Shown: in pieces, positions 1 through 8,855 of the stretch
Layout of the letters: each line of letters starts with the position of its first letter
Numbering within the stretch: position 1 is the stretch's first letter
NCBI GenBank assembly: GCA_044425575.1
Contig: JAWXVE010000007.1
Span: forward strand, 1-45,910
DNA: 45,910 bases
Source: JAWXVE01 sp044425575
GTDB lineage: Bacteria; Bacillota; Clostridia; Lachnospirales; Lachnospiraceae
Direction of reading: 5' to 3'
Notes under the pieces: model-generated
What the model was told of the DNA's origin: nothing
Seen by the model: the letters and a program-made list of their open reading frames with translations, nothing else
The model's database searches: none
Translations under genes and position numbers: made by a program

Positions 1-1613
1 GTGGAGGGGGCAGCGGCCATGAACCGGCTCATGCGGGGTTTATTGGAACGGGTATGTTAGATGCAGCAGTGTGCGGAGATGTATTTGCATCCCCTTCCCA
101 GATTCAAGTATATAAGGCAATTAAGGAAACTGCATCTAATAAAGGAACGTTATTAGTCATTAAAAATTACAGTGGCGACATGATGAATTTTAAAAATGCT
201 GCACATTTAGCCACAGAAGATGGTATTCTAGTAGATTATGTAAAAGTCGATGACGATATTGCAGTGGAAGATAGCCTTTATACAGTTGGGCAACGTGGTG
301 TGGCAGGAACTATGTTTGTTCATAAAGTGGCTGGTGCAGTAGCGGAAACAGGAGCAGACTTATCAGAGGTAAAGCGTATTGCCAATAAAGCCATTGAGAA
401 TATGAGTAGCATTGGATTTGCATTTTCATCTTGTACAGTACCTGCAAAAGGAACACCAATCTTTACTTTGGCAGAAGATGAAATGGAATATGGTGTGGGA
501 ATTCATGGAGAACCAGGTATTCGCAGAGAAACGGTAAAAACAGCTGATGAATTAGCTTCTAGAATGGTGGACTCTCTTTTAAAGGCACAATCGATTACAG
601 AAGATGAGGAAGGTGAAATCGCTGTATTAGTGAATGGTTTTGGTGGAACACCTTTACAAGAATTATACTTGTTTAACAATTCAGTTATGAAAGTTTTAGC
701 TAATTATAAGGTAAAGGCTTCCCGTGTATTTGTTGGGAATTATATGACAAGTATTGAAATGCAAGGTGCATCTTTGACCATTATGAAGTTAGATGAGGAG
801 TTGAAGCAGTATTTAACAGCTTATTCTAATGCACCAGCTTTTTCAGTAAGTGGTAAGGAAGAAGACGCTACTTATGTGCCATTATCAGAACTAGGTCATG
901 CAGATGAGGCTAACTTTACTGTAGAAACCAATGAAGCATATGCAGTGGTACTGGACAATGTGCTAACATTAGAGAATATGCATTACTTAGTAGATAAAAT
1001 GTGCCAAGTTATTATTGAGAATGAAGTGCCTTTCTGTGAATTAGATTCTCATGCAGGAGATGGTGATTTTGGTATGAGTGTTGCTAAGGGGTTTCGTGAA
1101 TTAAAACGTGAATGGGCACATGTAACAAGAAGAGAGATTACAACCATTGGTGAATTTCTTGAAGAATGCTCTATGATTATTATGGAATACTGTGGTGGAG
1201 CTAGTGGACCGATTTGGGGTTCGGCTTTCCGAAGTGCTGGAAAGTCCATTGGTACTAAGACGTGTGCTACAACAAAAGAATTTGCAGAACTGATGCAGGC
1301 GGCGGTAGCAGGAATTCAATCTACAGGAGAGCGTTCGTTTGGAAGGGGTGCTGTAGTAGGAGATAAAACGCTTATTGATGCATTGGTACCATGTGCAGAT
1401 GTTTGGACAGAACGTGTTGCAGAAGGTATATCCTTTAAGGCGTTAATGGAATTAGGTGCTAAAGCAGCAGTAGATGGGGCGAAGAAAACAGAAAGCATTG
1501 TTGCAAGAATGGGACGTGCCGGTACAGTAGGAGAACGAAGTATCGGTTATCCAGATGCAGGAGCTCATGGACTAGGTGTGATATTTACAGAAGTGGCCAA
1601 AGCTATTAGATAG
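1..1613 (+). CDS. dhaKL: Dihydroxyacetone kinase, fused DhaK-DhaL (5' end cut off by window)
   Basis: The product phosphorylates dihydroxyacetone in the cytoplasm using ATP. The reading frame is already open at base 3, where it reads GGGSGHEPAHAGFIGTGML, the conserved DhaK substrate-loop region, so the ATG at 54 is internal and about 50 N-terminal residues lie outside the window. The DhaK half carries the GIHGEPG motif whose His (codon 504-506) forms the covalent hemiaminal with the substrate. The DhaL half starts near base 950. It shows the Mg-ATP aspartate cluster DSHAGDGDFG (about 1044-1073) and GGASGPIWGSAF, and ends in DAGAHGLGV. The K-L fusion in one chain indicates an ATP-dependent enzyme rather than a PTS (DhaM)-dependent one. 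It is followed by a strong hairpin and faces typA convergently. Confidence 0.95.
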   Translation, partial: GGGSGHEPAHAGFIGTGMLDAAVCGDVFASPSQIQVYKAIKETASNKGTLLVIKNYSGDMMNFKNAAHLATEDGILVDYVKVDDDIAVEDSLYTVGQRGVAGTMFVHKVAGAVAETGADLSEVKRIANKAIENMSSIGFAFSSCTVPAKGTPIFTLAEDEMEYGVGIHGEPGIRRETVKTADELASRMVDSLLKAQSITEDEEGEIAVLVNGFGGTPLQELYLFNNSVMKVLANYKVKASRVFVGNYMTSIEMQGASLTIMKLDEELKQYLTAYSNAPAFSVSGKEEDATYVPLSELGHADEANFTVETNEAYAVVLDNVLTLENMHYLVDKMCQVIIENEVPFCELDSHAGDGDFGMSVAKGFRELKREWAHVTRREITTIGEFLEECSMIIMEYCGGASGPIWGSAFRSAGKSIGTKTCATTKEFAELMQAAVAGIQSTGERSFGRGAVVGDKTLIDALVPCADVWTERVAEGISFKALMELGAKAAVDGAKKTESIVARMGRAGTVGERSIGYPDAGAHGLGVIFTEVAKAIR

Positions 1614-1621
1614 CTGACATA

Positions 1622-1674
1622 AACCCCCTTTCAAATGATGGAGTACAATCATTCGAAAAGGGGTTCTTTGTTTT
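1622..1674 (+). terminator. Rho-independent terminator of dhaKL
   Basis: An 18-nt left arm (1622-1639) pairs with 1648-1665 apart from two mismatched positions, around an 8-nt loop, and is followed by a T-rich tail. It lies 8 bases after the dhaKL stop and 20 bases before the typA stop on the other strand, so it separates the two convergent genes. Confidence 0.85.
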
Positions 1675-1694
1675 ATGACAATAGATATAACATC

Positions 1695-3518
1695 CTATTT
1701 CTTGGCACGTTTTCTTAGAGTGGGGTCTAAAATCTTCTTTCGGATTCGGATGCTCACAGGTGTAATTTCTAGTAGTTCATCCACATCAATGAATTCTAGG
1801 GATTGTTCCAAGCTAAGAATACGTGGTGGAGATAGACGAAGTGCATCATCTGCTCCAGATGAACGTGTATTGGTTAGTTGCTTTTTCTTGCATACATTCA
1901 GCTCGATATCTTCTGGTTTTCCACTTTGCCCAATAATCATACCAGAGTAGACTTTTTCACCAGCACCTATAAATAGAGTACCACGTTCTTGGGCATTATA
2001 GAGACCGTATGTGATGGATTCCCCTGCTTCGAATGCAATAAGGGAGCCTTGCTTACGGTATTGAATGTCTCCTTTGTAAGGACCATAATCATCGAATATA
2101 GTATTAATAATACCATTTCCTTTCGTATCTGTTAAGAATTCTCCACGGTAACCGATTAGACCGCGAGACGGAATGGAAAATTCTAAGCGCGTATAGCCAC
2201 CAGATGCAGGGGTCATGTTGCGTAGCTCCCCTTTTCGAATGCTAAGTTTTTCAATTACACTGCCAGAGAATTCTTCAGGCACATCAATGTAGGCTAACTC
2301 CATTGGTTCAAGCTTCTGACCTTGTTCGTCTTCATGATACAATACTTCTGCTTTGCTTACTGCAAATTCATATCCTTCACGGCGCATATTTTCAATTAGA
2401 ACAGAAAGGTGAAGTTCACCGCGTCCAGACACTTTGAATGATTCTGTGGTTTCCGTTTCTTCCACGCGAAGGCTTACATCTGTATTTAACTCCTTGAATA
2501 AGCGGTCTCGTAAATGACGACTTGTAATGTATTTCCCTTCTTTTCCAGCAAGAGGAGAGTCATTTACAATAAATTGCATTGCAATTGTAGGTTCGGAAAT
2601 CTTTTGGAATGGAATTGGAACAGGATTTTCTGTATCGCATAAGGTGTCACCAATATTGATTTCTGCAATACCTGATAAAGCAACGATGGAACCAATTTTC
2701 GCTTCTGTCACTTCTATTTTATTAAGTCCGTCGTATTCGTATAACTTTCCTATTTTTACTTTTTTATTGGTAGCTGCATCGTGTGCATTTAGAAGAAGAA
2801 CTTCTTGGTTTACTTTTAAAGAGCCGTTATCAACTTTACCGACACCAATACGACCTACATATTCATTATAATCAATGGTACTAATTAAAACTTGTGTTCC
2901 TGCATCTGGATCACCCGATGGTGCAGGAATATAATCTAATATAGTTTCAAATAGCGGAACCATATTTTCGGCAGTGTCTTCCATATTAAGTTTAGATACA
3001 CCTGATTTAGCAGAAGCAAATACAAATGGACACTCTAGTTGTTCTTCGCTGGCATCTAAGTCAAGGAGTAATTCTAGTACTTCATCCATTACATCATTAA
3101 CACGAGCTTCTGGACGGTCGATTTTGTTAATACAAACAATTACATGCAAATCAAGTTCGAGTGCCTTGCGTAATACAAATTTCGTTTGTGGCATAGCGCC
3201 TTCAAATGCATCCACGACTAAAACAACACCATTTACCATTTTTAAAACACGTTCTACCTCACCACCAAAATCAGCATGACCAGGAGTATCAATAATATTA
3301 ATTTTCACATCCTTGTAAGTAACAGCAGTATTCTTTGCTAAGATTGTAATGCCGCGTTCTCGTTCAATATCATTGGAGTCCATAACGCGTTCGGCTACTT
3401 CTTGGTTGGCACGGAATACACCGCTTTGTTTTAGTAATTCATCTACTAATGTAGTTTTACCATGATCTACATGGGCAATAATTGCAATATTTCTAACATC
3501 TTCTCTTGATTGATTCAT
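1695..3518 (-). CDS. typA: Ribosome-associated translational GTPase TypA/BipA
   Basis: TypA is a 607-residue ribosome-binding GTPase of the EF-G/LepA group, involved in ribosome assembly and stress or cold adaptation. The N-terminus shows G1 AHVDHGKTTLVDEL, switch I with RERGITI, G3 DTPGHADFGGEV and G4 NKIDRPEARV. The C-terminal part contains the TypA-specific PSRGLIGYRGEFLTDTKG. I place the start at 3518 (MNQSRED) because AAGGAG sits 6 nt upstream. An upstream in-frame codon at 3563 falls at or before the predicted transcription start of the promoter at 3562-3589. It is transcribed alone and converges on dhaKL. Its length agrees with the usual 605-615 residues. Confidence 0.97.
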   Translation of the reverse strand: MNQSREDVRNIAIIAHVDHGKTTLVDELLKQSGVFRANQEVAERVMDSNDIERERGITILAKNTAVTYKDVKINIIDTPGHADFGGEVERVLKMVNGVVLVVDAFEGAMPQTKFVLRKALELDLHVIVCINKIDRPEARVNDVMDEVLELLLDLDASEEQLECPFVFASAKSGVSKLNMEDTAENMVPLFETILDYIPAPSGDPDAGTQVLISTIDYNEYVGRIGVGKVDNGSLKVNQEVLLLNAHDAATNKKVKIGKLYEYDGLNKIEVTEAKIGSIVALSGIAEINIGDTLCDTENPVPIPFQKISEPTIAMQFIVNDSPLAGKEGKYITSRHLRDRLFKELNTDVSLRVEETETTESFKVSGRGELHLSVLIENMRREGYEFAVSKAEVLYHEDEQGQKLEPMELAYIDVPEEFSGSVIEKLSIRKGELRNMTPASGGYTRLEFSIPSRGLIGYRGEFLTDTKGNGIINTIFDDYGPYKGDIQYRKQGSLIAFEAGESITYGLYNAQERGTLFIGAGEKVYSGMIIGQSGKPEDIELNVCKKKQLTNTRSSGADDALRLSPPRILSLEQSLEFIDVDELLEITPVSIRIRKKILDPTLRKRAKK

Positions 3519-3561
3519 AGATACTCCTTGTATGTTCTTCCTATTTCTCCACAACTTAATC

Positions 3562-3589
3562 ATTCTATCACATATTCTAGGGAATACAA
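3562..3589 (-). promoter_or_regulatory. Predicted sigma-A promoter of typA
   Basis: On the minus strand, -35 TTGTAT and -10 TAGAAT are separated by 16 bp. The implied start near 3555 leaves a leader of about 37 nt before the typA ATG. Confidence 0.6.
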
Positions 3590-3830
3590 GGATTTTCTTT
3601 TATCAAATTGGTATTTGCCTATTAAAATTGTCGTTTTGGGTACTTTTTGAGAGGATTAGAGAATATACTTGTCTTATTTTGCGATGAAAAAAGAGTGCAT
3701 TTTTCTATTGATTGGTCTAAAGTATAGCCTATGCGAATAAACATAATAAAGCAATAAAAAATGGAACTATTGATTCATGCATAAGCATCAATTAGAAAAA
3801 ATTCTTATGGTAAGAAGGGAGAACAAGGAA
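3590..3830. other. Gene-free divergent region between typA and the SSB-like gene
   Basis: Together with the typA leader this makes 312 bases without a gene. It is AT-rich and must hold the promoter of the plus-strand gene, for which I see no clean -35/-10 pair. An in-frame ATG at 3777 exists but lacks a ribosome binding site. I see no RNA structure or repeat. Confidence 0.5.
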
Positions 3831-4469
3831 ATGGTTGATAAGGTAATTGAAAACAATCAAGTAATGATTATGGGGGAGATTGTAAGTGATTTTGTGTACA
3901 GTCATGAAATATTTGGAGAGGGCTTTTATATGGTAGATGTGGCAGTAATCCGTCTAAGTGATTCAAGTGACATCATACCACTTATGGTTTCAGAGCGACT
4001 AATTCAAGTAGATCATGATTATAAAGGGCAGAAAATCGTAGTAAATGGGCAGTTTCGCTCCTATAATCGACATGAAGAACGTAAAAATAGGTTAGTATTA
4101 TCGGTATTTGCAAGAGAGATTGAATTTGTGGATGAATTTAGCGATACTTTGAAGACGAATCAAATCTATTTAGATGGGTACGTATGCAAAGAACCAATTT
4201 ACCGTAAAACACCTCTTGGAAGAGAAATAGCAGATATTTTATTGGCGGTAAATCGTCCTTATGGAAAGTCTGATTATATTCCGTGCATTTGCTGGGGGAG
4301 AAATGCAAGATATGTATCTGGGTTTGAGGTAGGAGAGAGATGTGGGATCTTTGGTAGAATTCAAAGTAGAGAGTATATGAAAAAAGTAGGGGAAGAGGAA
4401 GTGGAAAAGCGAGTTGCTTACGAAGTATCGGTGAGTAAAATTGAGATAATAGAACCAGATTATGAATAG
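3831..4469 (+). CDS. SSB-like single-stranded DNA-binding protein with two OB folds
   Basis: The 212-residue protein resembles the Lachnospiraceae proteins annotated as single-stranded DNA-binding. The first half (about 1-105) includes VMIMGEIVSDFVYSHEIFGE and VVNGQFRSYNRHEERKNR. The second (about 110-212) includes YLDGYVCKEPIYRKTPLGRE and IPCICWGRNARYV, the latter close to the PriB/SSB strand pattern (G.. .ICWGRNA). It therefore reads as two tandem OB folds, not the usual single OB fold plus acidic tail. The classical DDDIPF-type C-terminal tip is absent; the protein ends PDYE. The start at 3831 follows GGGAG by about 9 nt. An earlier in-frame ATG (3777) has no such site. The exact role, whether replication or repair, is not evident. 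Confidence 0.7.
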   Translation: MVDKVIENNQVMIMGEIVSDFVYSHEIFGEGFYMVDVAVIRLSDSSDIIPLMVSERLIQVDHDYKGQKIVVNGQFRSYNRHEERKNRLVLSVFAREIEFVDEFSDTLKTNQIYLDGYVCKEPIYRKTPLGREIADILLAVNRPYGKSDYIPCICWGRNARYVSGFEVGERCGIFGRIQSREYMKKVGEEEVEKRVAYEVSVSKIEIIEPDYE

Positions 4470-4475
4470 AATTAA

Positions 4476-4504
4476 TTGCGAAAAAAGAAATCGTGTGGTA
4501 TGAT
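4476..4504 (+). promoter_or_regulatory. Predicted promoter of the cobO-like gene
   Basis: TTGCGA and TATGAT are separated by exactly 17 bp, immediately after the stop of the SSB-like gene. The leader to the ATG at 4561 is about 50 nt. Confidence 0.55.
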
Positions 4505-4560
4505 TAAGTCATCATTGTATGAAGAAATAGAAGATAGAAAGTACATAGTTGAGGTGATTT

Positions 4561-5052
4561 ATGGAGCGTGGAATGGTTCATGTATATTGTGGAGATGGGC
4601 AAGGTAAGACATCGGCCGCACTAGGAAGAGCACTACAAGCTGCGAATGAATCTAAGAATGTGGTGATTATCCAATTTTTAAAAGGGTTAAAGGACACAGA
4701 GTTCTTAAAGCAATTAGCGCCAGCAATTAAAATATTCCGTTTTGAAAAAACGGAAGGTAATTTTGCAGACTTATCGAAAGAAGAGCAGGCAGAAGAAATC
4801 AAAAATATTAAAAATGCATTGAATTTTGCCAAGAAAGTTTTAACAACAGGGGAGTGTGAGCTGCTTATTCTTGATGAAGTGCTTCTATTATTAGAACATG
4901 ATATTATTGCCATAGAAGATCTGAAAGTCATTTTAGATGCTCGCATGGAACATGTGGATGTAGTTTTGACTGGTATTCATATGAAGGACGAAATATGTGC
5001 TTTGGTAGATGGCATTTCTAATATAGATACTGTTAAGTACAAAGTATGGTAG
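4561..5052 (+). CDS. Cob(I)yrinic acid a,c-diamide adenosyltransferase family (CobO/BtuR), short form
   Basis: Family members transfer the adenosyl group of ATP to Co(I) corrinoids. The P-loop GDGQGKTS lies at residues 11-18, the typical inverted CobA-type nucleotide loop. A Walker B-like ELLILDEVLLLL follows near residue 100 and VVLTG near 138. At 163 residues it is shorter than classical CobA/CobO (about 175-200). It ends just after KYKVW, where classical enzymes continue through KHPF and a glycine-rich tail. The Arg usually seen in VLTGR is Ile here. No cobalamin genes are nearby; dapA follows 99 bases later. AdoCbl formation is likely but not certain, and a general P-loop role cannot be excluded. 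GAGGTGA precedes the ATG. Confidence 0.72.
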   Translation: MERGMVHVYCGDGQGKTSAALGRALQAANESKNVVIIQFLKGLKDTEFLKQLAPAIKIFRFEKTEGNFADLSKEEQAEEIKNIKNALNFAKKVLTTGECELLILDEVLLLLEHDIIAIEDLKVILDARMEHVDVVLTGIHMKDEICALVDGISNIDTVKYKVW

Positions 5053-5151
5053 AGAAAGATTAGACGAAAGAATGGTTCCATAAGAAGGAACTGATTTACA
5101 ATTAGAAAAGTGAGAATTGTTATAGAAAAGCAATTCGGAAATGAGGAGAGT

Positions 5152-6039
5152 ATGGCTATATTTCATGGTTCAGGAACTGCAATCGTAACACCGTTTACAA
5201 AAAGTGGCGAGGTTCATTATGAGCAGTTTGCCAAGCAAATAGAATTTCAAATTGCAAATGGAACGGATGCAATTATTGTATGTGGTACAACGGGAGAATC
5301 TTCTACATTAACTCATGAAGAACATATAGAAGTCATTACATTTTGTGTGAAAACTGTAGCTGGTAGAATTCCAGTAGTGGCAGGAACAGGTTCCAATTGT
5401 ACCGATACGGCAATTTTTCTATCGAAAGAAGCGGAGGCAGTTGGTGTAGATGGATTGTTAGTCGTGACTCCTTACTATAATAAAGCAACGCAACAAGGTT
5501 TGTATGAACATTTTAAATTGGTGGCAGAATCAGTGACATTGCCAATTATTCTATATAATATTCCAGGTCGTACCGGCGGGGTGAATATTTTACCAGAGAC
5601 CATGGTGCGCTTATGCGCAGATGTAGACAATATTGTGGGGGTAAAGGACGCAACAGGCAATATTTCTCAAGTTGCGAAGTTAATGTCCATTGCCAATGGT
5701 ACCGTTGATTTGTATTCAGGTAATGACGATCAAATTGTACCACTTTTATCATTAGGTGGAATTGGTGTAATCTCGGTTCTATCTAATATTGCACCTCAGA
5801 ATACCCACGACTTATGTGCTACCTATGCAGCAGGTGACGTGGAGGCTAGTCGCAAGTTACAATTAGAAGCCATTGAACTAATTGACGCTTTATTTTGTGA
5901 AGTGAATCCAATTCCAGTGAAAAAAGCATTGGAATTAATGGGCATGGATCAAGGGGTTCTTAGAAGACCATTAACGCAAATGGAACCAGCACATGAAGAA
6001 CAGTTACGAGCTGCAATGGAAACTTACGGTTTACTATAA
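5152..6039 (+). CDS. dapA: 4-hydroxy-tetrahydrodipicolinate synthase
   Basis: DapA condenses pyruvate with aspartate semialdehyde, the first committed step of the diaminopimelate/lysine pathway in the cytoplasm. The protein is 295 residues long, as expected. Landmarks are GTGESSTL (phosphate or carboxylate binding), the catalytic Tyr in LYNIPGRTG (about 134) and the Schiff-base Lys in GVKDATGN (about 163). The start at 5152 (MAIFHGSG) has GAGGAG 4-6 nt upstream. An upstream in-frame ATG at 5110 would add 14 residues of non-family sequence. dapB follows 19 bases later, so the two form an operon. The 99-base leader is too short for a lysine riboswitch, and I see none. Confidence 0.97.
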   Translation: MAIFHGSGTAIVTPFTKSGEVHYEQFAKQIEFQIANGTDAIIVCGTTGESSTLTHEEHIEVITFCVKTVAGRIPVVAGTGSNCTDTAIFLSKEAEAVGVDGLLVVTPYYNKATQQGLYEHFKLVAESVTLPIILYNIPGRTGGVNILPETMVRLCADVDNIVGVKDATGNISQVAKLMSIANGTVDLYSGNDDQIVPLLSLGGIGVISVLSNIAPQNTHDLCATYAAGDVEASRKLQLEAIELIDALFCEVNPIPVKKALELMGMDQGVLRRPLTQMEPAHEEQLRAAMETYGLL

Positions 6040-6058
6040 GAAAGGCATGGTTATTATT

Positions 6059-6814
6059 ATGGTACGAGTGATTATGCACGGTTGCAATGGCAAAATGGGA
6101 CGTGTGATTACGGAACTTATTGCATCGGATTTGGAAGTTGAGATAGTAGCAGGAGTTGATGTATATACACAGCAAGCTCAATCTTTTCCTGTTTATGAAG
6201 ACATTAGTCAGTGTAAGGTAGAAGCAGACGTGATTATTGATTTTGCAGCAGCAGGAGCAGTGGATGGCTTACTTGATTATGCAGTAAATCACCAAGTACC
6301 ATGTGTACTTTGTACCACTGGACTTAGTGAGGAGCAATTACAGAAAGTGGAATTAGCCTCTAAGTCGGTTGCCATTTTGAAGTCGGCTAACATGTCTCTT
6401 GGTATTAATATGTTATTGAAATTATTAAAAGAAGCCACACATACTCTACAACCAGCAGGATATGATATTGAAATTGTGGAGAAACATCATAATCTAAAAG
6501 TAGATGCACCAAGTGGCACAGCTCTTGCAATGGCAGATGTCATTAAGGAAGAAATCAAAGAGCCATATGAATATGTATATGATCGTAGCCAAGTAAGACA
6601 ACCAAGAGAAAAGATGGAAATCGGGATTAGTGCAATTCGTGGAGGAACTATTGTAGGAGAACACGATGTAATCTTTGCAGGTGTAGATGAGGTGATTACC
6701 TTTTCTCACACGGCATATTCTAAAGCAGTATTTGGAAAAGGTGCCATTCAGGCAGCGAAGTTTTTAAGTGGGAAAGAGGCAGGATTCTACGATATGAGTC
6801 ATGTGATCGGTTAG
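6059..6814 (+). CDS. dapB: 4-hydroxy-tetrahydrodipicolinate reductase
   Basis: DapB reduces the DapA product with NAD(P)H. The N-terminal Rossmann motif is MHGCNGKMGR. The catalytic/substrate segment EKHHNLKVDAPSGTA holds the HH pair and Lys, and GEHDVIFAG lies in the C-terminal domain. With the start at 6059 (MVRVIMHG) it has 251 residues, normal for clostridial DapB. The nearest Shine-Dalgarno, AAAGG at 6041-6045, is 13 nt upstream, and an in-frame ATG at 6047 sits almost on it, so the exact start is uncertain by four codons. It is translated right behind dapA. Confidence 0.96.
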   Translation: MVRVIMHGCNGKMGRVITELIASDLEVEIVAGVDVYTQQAQSFPVYEDISQCKVEADVIIDFAAAGAVDGLLDYAVNHQVPCVLCTTGLSEEQLQKVELASKSVAILKSANMSLGINMLLKLLKEATHTLQPAGYDIEIVEKHHNLKVDAPSGTALAMADVIKEEIKEPYEYVYDRSQVRQPREKMEIGISAIRGGTIVGEHDVIFAGVDEVITFSHTAYSKAVFGKGAIQAAKFLSGKEAGFYDMSHVIG

Positions 6815-6850
6815 GATAAGGAAGTTATGATACATTAGGGAGGAATAACA

Positions 6851-8812
6851 GTGGAAACGTTAGAGTTAAAGTACCTAAAGAGTTTGGCGAATCAATTTCC
6901 AACCATTGCATTAGCATCCACAGAGATTATTAATCTACAGGCAATTCTTAGCTTGCCTAAGGGAACGGAACATTTTCTGTCTGATATACATGGGGAAAGT
7001 GAACAATTTAATCACGTACTGAAAAATGGATCGGGTTCGGTACGTCGTAAAATAGACGAGGAATTTGGTCATACTTTAAGCAATAAGGACAAGCAAAGTC
7101 TAGCTACCTTAATCTATTACCCAGTGGAAAAGTTGGAGATTGTAAATGAACAAGAAGCCGATGCTATTGAAGATTGGTATAAGATTACATTGCATCGATT
7201 GGTGCAGATTACAAAGAGAGTATCTTCTAAGTATACAAGGTCGAAAGTTAGAAAGGCATTGCCAAAAGATTTTGCATATATTATAGAAGAATTAATTACA
7301 GAAAAGGCTGAAATCCAGAATAAGGAAGGATACTATAACGAAATCATTCGAACTATTATTCAAATAGGGAGAGCTCCTGAATTTATTATAGCACTTGGCA
7401 ATTTAATACAGAGAATGGTCATTGATCATTTACATATTGTGGGAGATATCTATGATAGAGGGGTTGGACCACATATTATTATGGATACGCTAATTCGGTA
7501 CCATTCAGTTGATATACAGTGGGGGAATCATGATATTGTGTGGATGGGTGCAGCCAGTGGACAACTAGCGTGCATTGCTAATGTCATTCGTATGGCTGCA
7601 AGATATGGCAACCTAGATACCTTAGAAGAAGGATATGGAATTAATCTTATTCCATTAGTCACCTTTGTTATGGATCAATATGCAGATACCAACTGTGATG
7701 CTTTTCAGATTAAGTATAATACGGATTATAATACCAAGGATTTAAGTCTTGATATGAAGATGCATAAGGCGATGGCAATTTTACAATTTAAGCTAGAGGG
7801 CCAATTGATTCATAGACACCCAGAATTTGATATGGATGACCGATTATTATTGGACAAGATTAATTATGAAGACCAGACGATTATCATTGATGGTGTGACC
7901 TATGCATTGCAAGATGCTGATTTCCCTACAATTAATCCAGAACACCCATACGAATTAACTGTAGAAGAAGAGCAAGTGATGGAGAGGCTACGCCAGGCGT
8001 TCTTGCGATGTGAAAAGTTACAAGCTCATGTTCGATTCTTGTTTACCAATGGAGGATTGTACAAAGTATACAATTCCAATTTGCTATATCATGGATGCGT
8101 TCCCATTGATGAAAAGGGAGGATTTTTGTCAGCAGATATATATGGGAAAATATGTAGTGGAAGAGAGTTATATGATGTATTGGAACATTATGCGCGCAAG
8201 GGATTTTATTCTAATACGGATCCAGTAGAGAAATTAAAAGGCCAAGATATCTTGTGGTATATCTGGAATGGACCCATTTCACCAGTTTTCGGAAAAGATA
8301 GAATGACTACATTTGAACGGTATTTTATTAAAGATAAAAAGGCGCACAAAGAAAATAAAAATCACTACTATGCTCATACGGAAAATGAAGTTACAATTAA
8401 TGCAATTTTAGAAGAATTCGGATTGAATGTTGAGAAGTCACATATTATTAATGGACATGTTCCCGTGGAACAGAAAAAGGGAGAAACTCCCATTAAATGT
8501 GGAGGGAAACTGTTAATTATTGATGGTGGATTTGCTAGAGCTTATCACGACAAAACTGGGATTGCAGGATATACCTTAGTTTCTAGTTCTAGGGGGATGC
8601 GCCTAGTTGCTCACGAGCAATTTGAATCGGCAGAGGATGCAATTGAGAAAGAATCGGATATTTTTTCGGATACCATTGAGATTGAGCGCCCTATTGTAAG
8701 ATTAAATGTTGCAAATACGGATATTGGAGTAGAGTTAACAGAATCCATTGAACAGTTACAGGCTTTATTAGCGGCTTATCAAAGTGGTAGCCTTGTGGAG
8801 CGGAATCAATAA
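6851..8812 (+). CDS. fbp: Fructose-1,6-bisphosphatase class III
   Basis: This is the gluconeogenic fructose-1,6-bisphosphatase of the Firmicutes type (class III), unrelated to class I/II enzymes. It has 653 residues; Bacillus Fbp has about 670. The metallophosphatase core is visible: SDIHGESEQF near residue 44, GDIYDRG near 198 and WGNHD near 225, followed by a large insert. NGHVPVEQKKGE and IDGGFARAYH appear toward the C-terminus, a region typical of the family. It starts with GTG at 6851 behind a perfect AGGGAGGA. It lies 36 bases after dapB and 43 before hisA, so it is probably cotranscribed. In B. subtilis class III Fbp is activated by PEP; that is family knowledge and is not seen here. 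Confidence 0.95.
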   Translation: METLELKYLKSLANQFPTIALASTEIINLQAILSLPKGTEHFLSDIHGESEQFNHVLKNGSGSVRRKIDEEFGHTLSNKDKQSLATLIYYPVEKLEIVNEQEADAIEDWYKITLHRLVQITKRVSSKYTRSKVRKALPKDFAYIIEELITEKAEIQNKEGYYNEIIRTIIQIGRAPEFIIALGNLIQRMVIDHLHIVGDIYDRGVGPHIIMDTLIRYHSVDIQWGNHDIVWMGAASGQLACIANVIRMAARYGNLDTLEEGYGINLIPLVTFVMDQYADTNCDAFQIKYNTDYNTKDLSLDMKMHKAMAILQFKLEGQLIHRHPEFDMDDRLLLDKINYEDQTIIIDGVTYALQDADFPTINPEHPYELTVEEEQVMERLRQAFLRCEKLQAHVRFLFTNGGLYKVYNSNLLYHGCVPIDEKGGFLSADIYGKICSGRELYDVLEHYARKGFYSNTDPVEKLKGQDILWYIWNGPISPVFGKDRMTTFERYFIKDKKAHKENKNHYYAHTENEVTINAILEEFGLNVEKSHIINGHVPVEQKKGETPIKCGGKLLIIDGGFARAYHDKTGIAGYTLVSSSRGMRLVAHEQFESAEDAIEKESDIFSDTIEIERPIVRLNVANTDIGVELTESIEQLQALLAAYQSGSLVERNQ

Positions 8813-8855
8813 GCAGTGATAGGATATTACGATTAGAACGAGGAAGATGCAAATA

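Noticed and set aside
1675..1950. Open frames antisense to typA and to other long genes (for example 2527-2871, 43138-43566)
   Set aside because: They are shadows of strongly conserved genes and lack ribosome binding sites and domain signatures.
5053..5151. Lysine riboswitch or T-box ahead of dapA
   Set aside because: Only 99 bases are available and no conserved riboswitch core or T-box sequence is visible.
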